Of a stretch of DNA of 5,577 bases, positions 5,298 to 5,577 are shown one piece after another. The position numbers and the translations under genes are program-made. This stretch comes from an uncultured Pseudomonadota bacterium. Its GTDB lineage: Bacteria; Pseudomonadota; Gammaproteobacteria; Burkholderiales; Burkholderiaceae_C. Each line of letters starts with the position of its first letter. Position 1 is the first letter of the stretch. The notes under the pieces are model-generated. The model searched no databases. It saw only the letters and a program-made list of their open reading frames with translations, and had not been told where the DNA came from. The stretch spans positions 1-5,577 of the forward strand of contig ONTY01000117.1 of assembly GCA_900320815.1 (NCBI GenBank), given 5' to 3'.

Positions 5298-5577
5298 GTG
5301 ACAGAAAGCCCCTTTTCCCGCCCTCTCGCCGCTGCCGATAGCCCCGCCCCTGATGTGGGCACCGCCGCCGCGCCGTTTCCATCTTCCCATCCCACCCTCG
5401 CCGCCTGGCACAGCCTGCTGGCCTGCATTCACCAGACGCTGCACGCGCTGGCGGCGCACCCGGCGCGCAGCGTTGTGCTGCTGCCCTATGAGCAGTTGCT
5501 GCCACTGGCCAGGCAGCGATGGGCGCAGCAGTTTCCAGCGGCCTTTGTGCCGCGCTTTGAAACCACCGACACCTGGG
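5298..5577 (+). CDS. AddB-like / PD-(D/E)XK nuclease family protein, N-terminal end (partial)
   Basis: An open frame begins with GTG at 5298 and continues without a stop to the window end (93 complete codons). The sequence starts MTESPFSRPLAAADSP (GTG read as Met), runs through a low-complexity Ala/Pro-rich stretch to about residue 35, then gives HPTLAAWHSLLACIHQTLHAL, AHPARSVVLLPYEQLLPLARQ and FVPRFETTDTW. The segment VVLLPYxQLxPLARxxW...FxPRFETT resembles the start of AddB-like exonuclease proteins (inactivated helicase domain, C-terminal PD-(D/E)XK nuclease) that I recall beside trxA in Comamonadaceae. Such proteins process DNA double-strand ends for recombination, usually with an AddA-like helicase-nuclease encoded next door. 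The diagnostic nuclease domain lies outside the window. In-frame GTG codons at 5286 and 5277 are alternative starts; the latest possible upstream limit is the TAG at 5271. Coding is likely; identity is moderately sure and recalled from family knowledge. Confidence 0.62.
   Translation, partial: MTESPFSRPLAAADSPAPDVGTAAAPFPSSHPTLAAWHSLLACIHQTLHALAAHPARSVVLLPYEQLLPLARQRWAQQFPAAFVPRFETTDTW

Noticed and set aside
1..5577. CRISPR array, insertion sequence, toxin-antitoxin pair, defence island or biosynthetic cluster
   Set aside because: No direct-repeat arrays, transposase motifs, terminal repeats, or paired small genes are seen; nearly all sequence is accounted for by housekeeping genes.

Overview
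The window is GC-rich chromosomal DNA from a Gram-negative bacterium. The proteins look betaproteobacterial, most likely Burkholderiales and possibly Comamonadaceae. This rests on the Kdo-pathway pair kdsD-kdsC followed by lptC, on the trxA-rho pair, and on a divergent AddB-like gene whose N-terminus resembles a family I recall next to trxA in Comamonadaceae. The taxonomic placement is inference from protein character, without database support. No mobile element, CRISPR array, tRNA or rRNA is visible.

Layout from left to right: (1) the 3' end of ahpF (+), the reductase of the alkyl hydroperoxide system; (2) a short AT-rich intergenic segment (221-372); (3) a minus-strand cluster, transcribed kdsD -> kdsC -> lptC, which makes arabinose-5-phosphate, releases Kdo from Kdo-8-phosphate, and supplies the inner-membrane bitopic component of LPS transport; (4) a divergent intergenic region with candidate promoter elements and a perfect inverted repeat; (5) a small plus-strand gene for a protein made almost entirely of ankyrin repeats; (6) a strong symmetric terminator shared with the convergent rho; (7) rho (-), behind a long GC-rich leader with a 30-nt pure pyrimidine tract; (8) a strong intrinsic terminator, then trxA (-); (9) a 56-bp divergent gap and the 5' end of an AddB-like recombination/nuclease gene (+) that runs off the window.

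The genes fall into separate functional units: peroxide defence, the Kdo/LPS branch, transcription termination, thiol redox, and DNA end repair. All the enzymes whose key residues lie inside the window keep them: Lys57, Glu109, Glu150 and His191 in KdsD; Asp31 and Asp33 in KdsC; the P-loop and catalytic Glu in Rho; Cys32 and Cys35 in TrxA.

I see no undescribed multi-gene system. The points most worth a second look are the rho leader as a possible autogenous Rho-dependent attenuator, the end of the LPS cluster after lptC where lptA would be expected, the uncharacterised ankyrin gene with an inverted repeat at the likely start of its transcript, and the hairpin directly upstream of trxA, which has no evident Shine-Dalgarno sequence.
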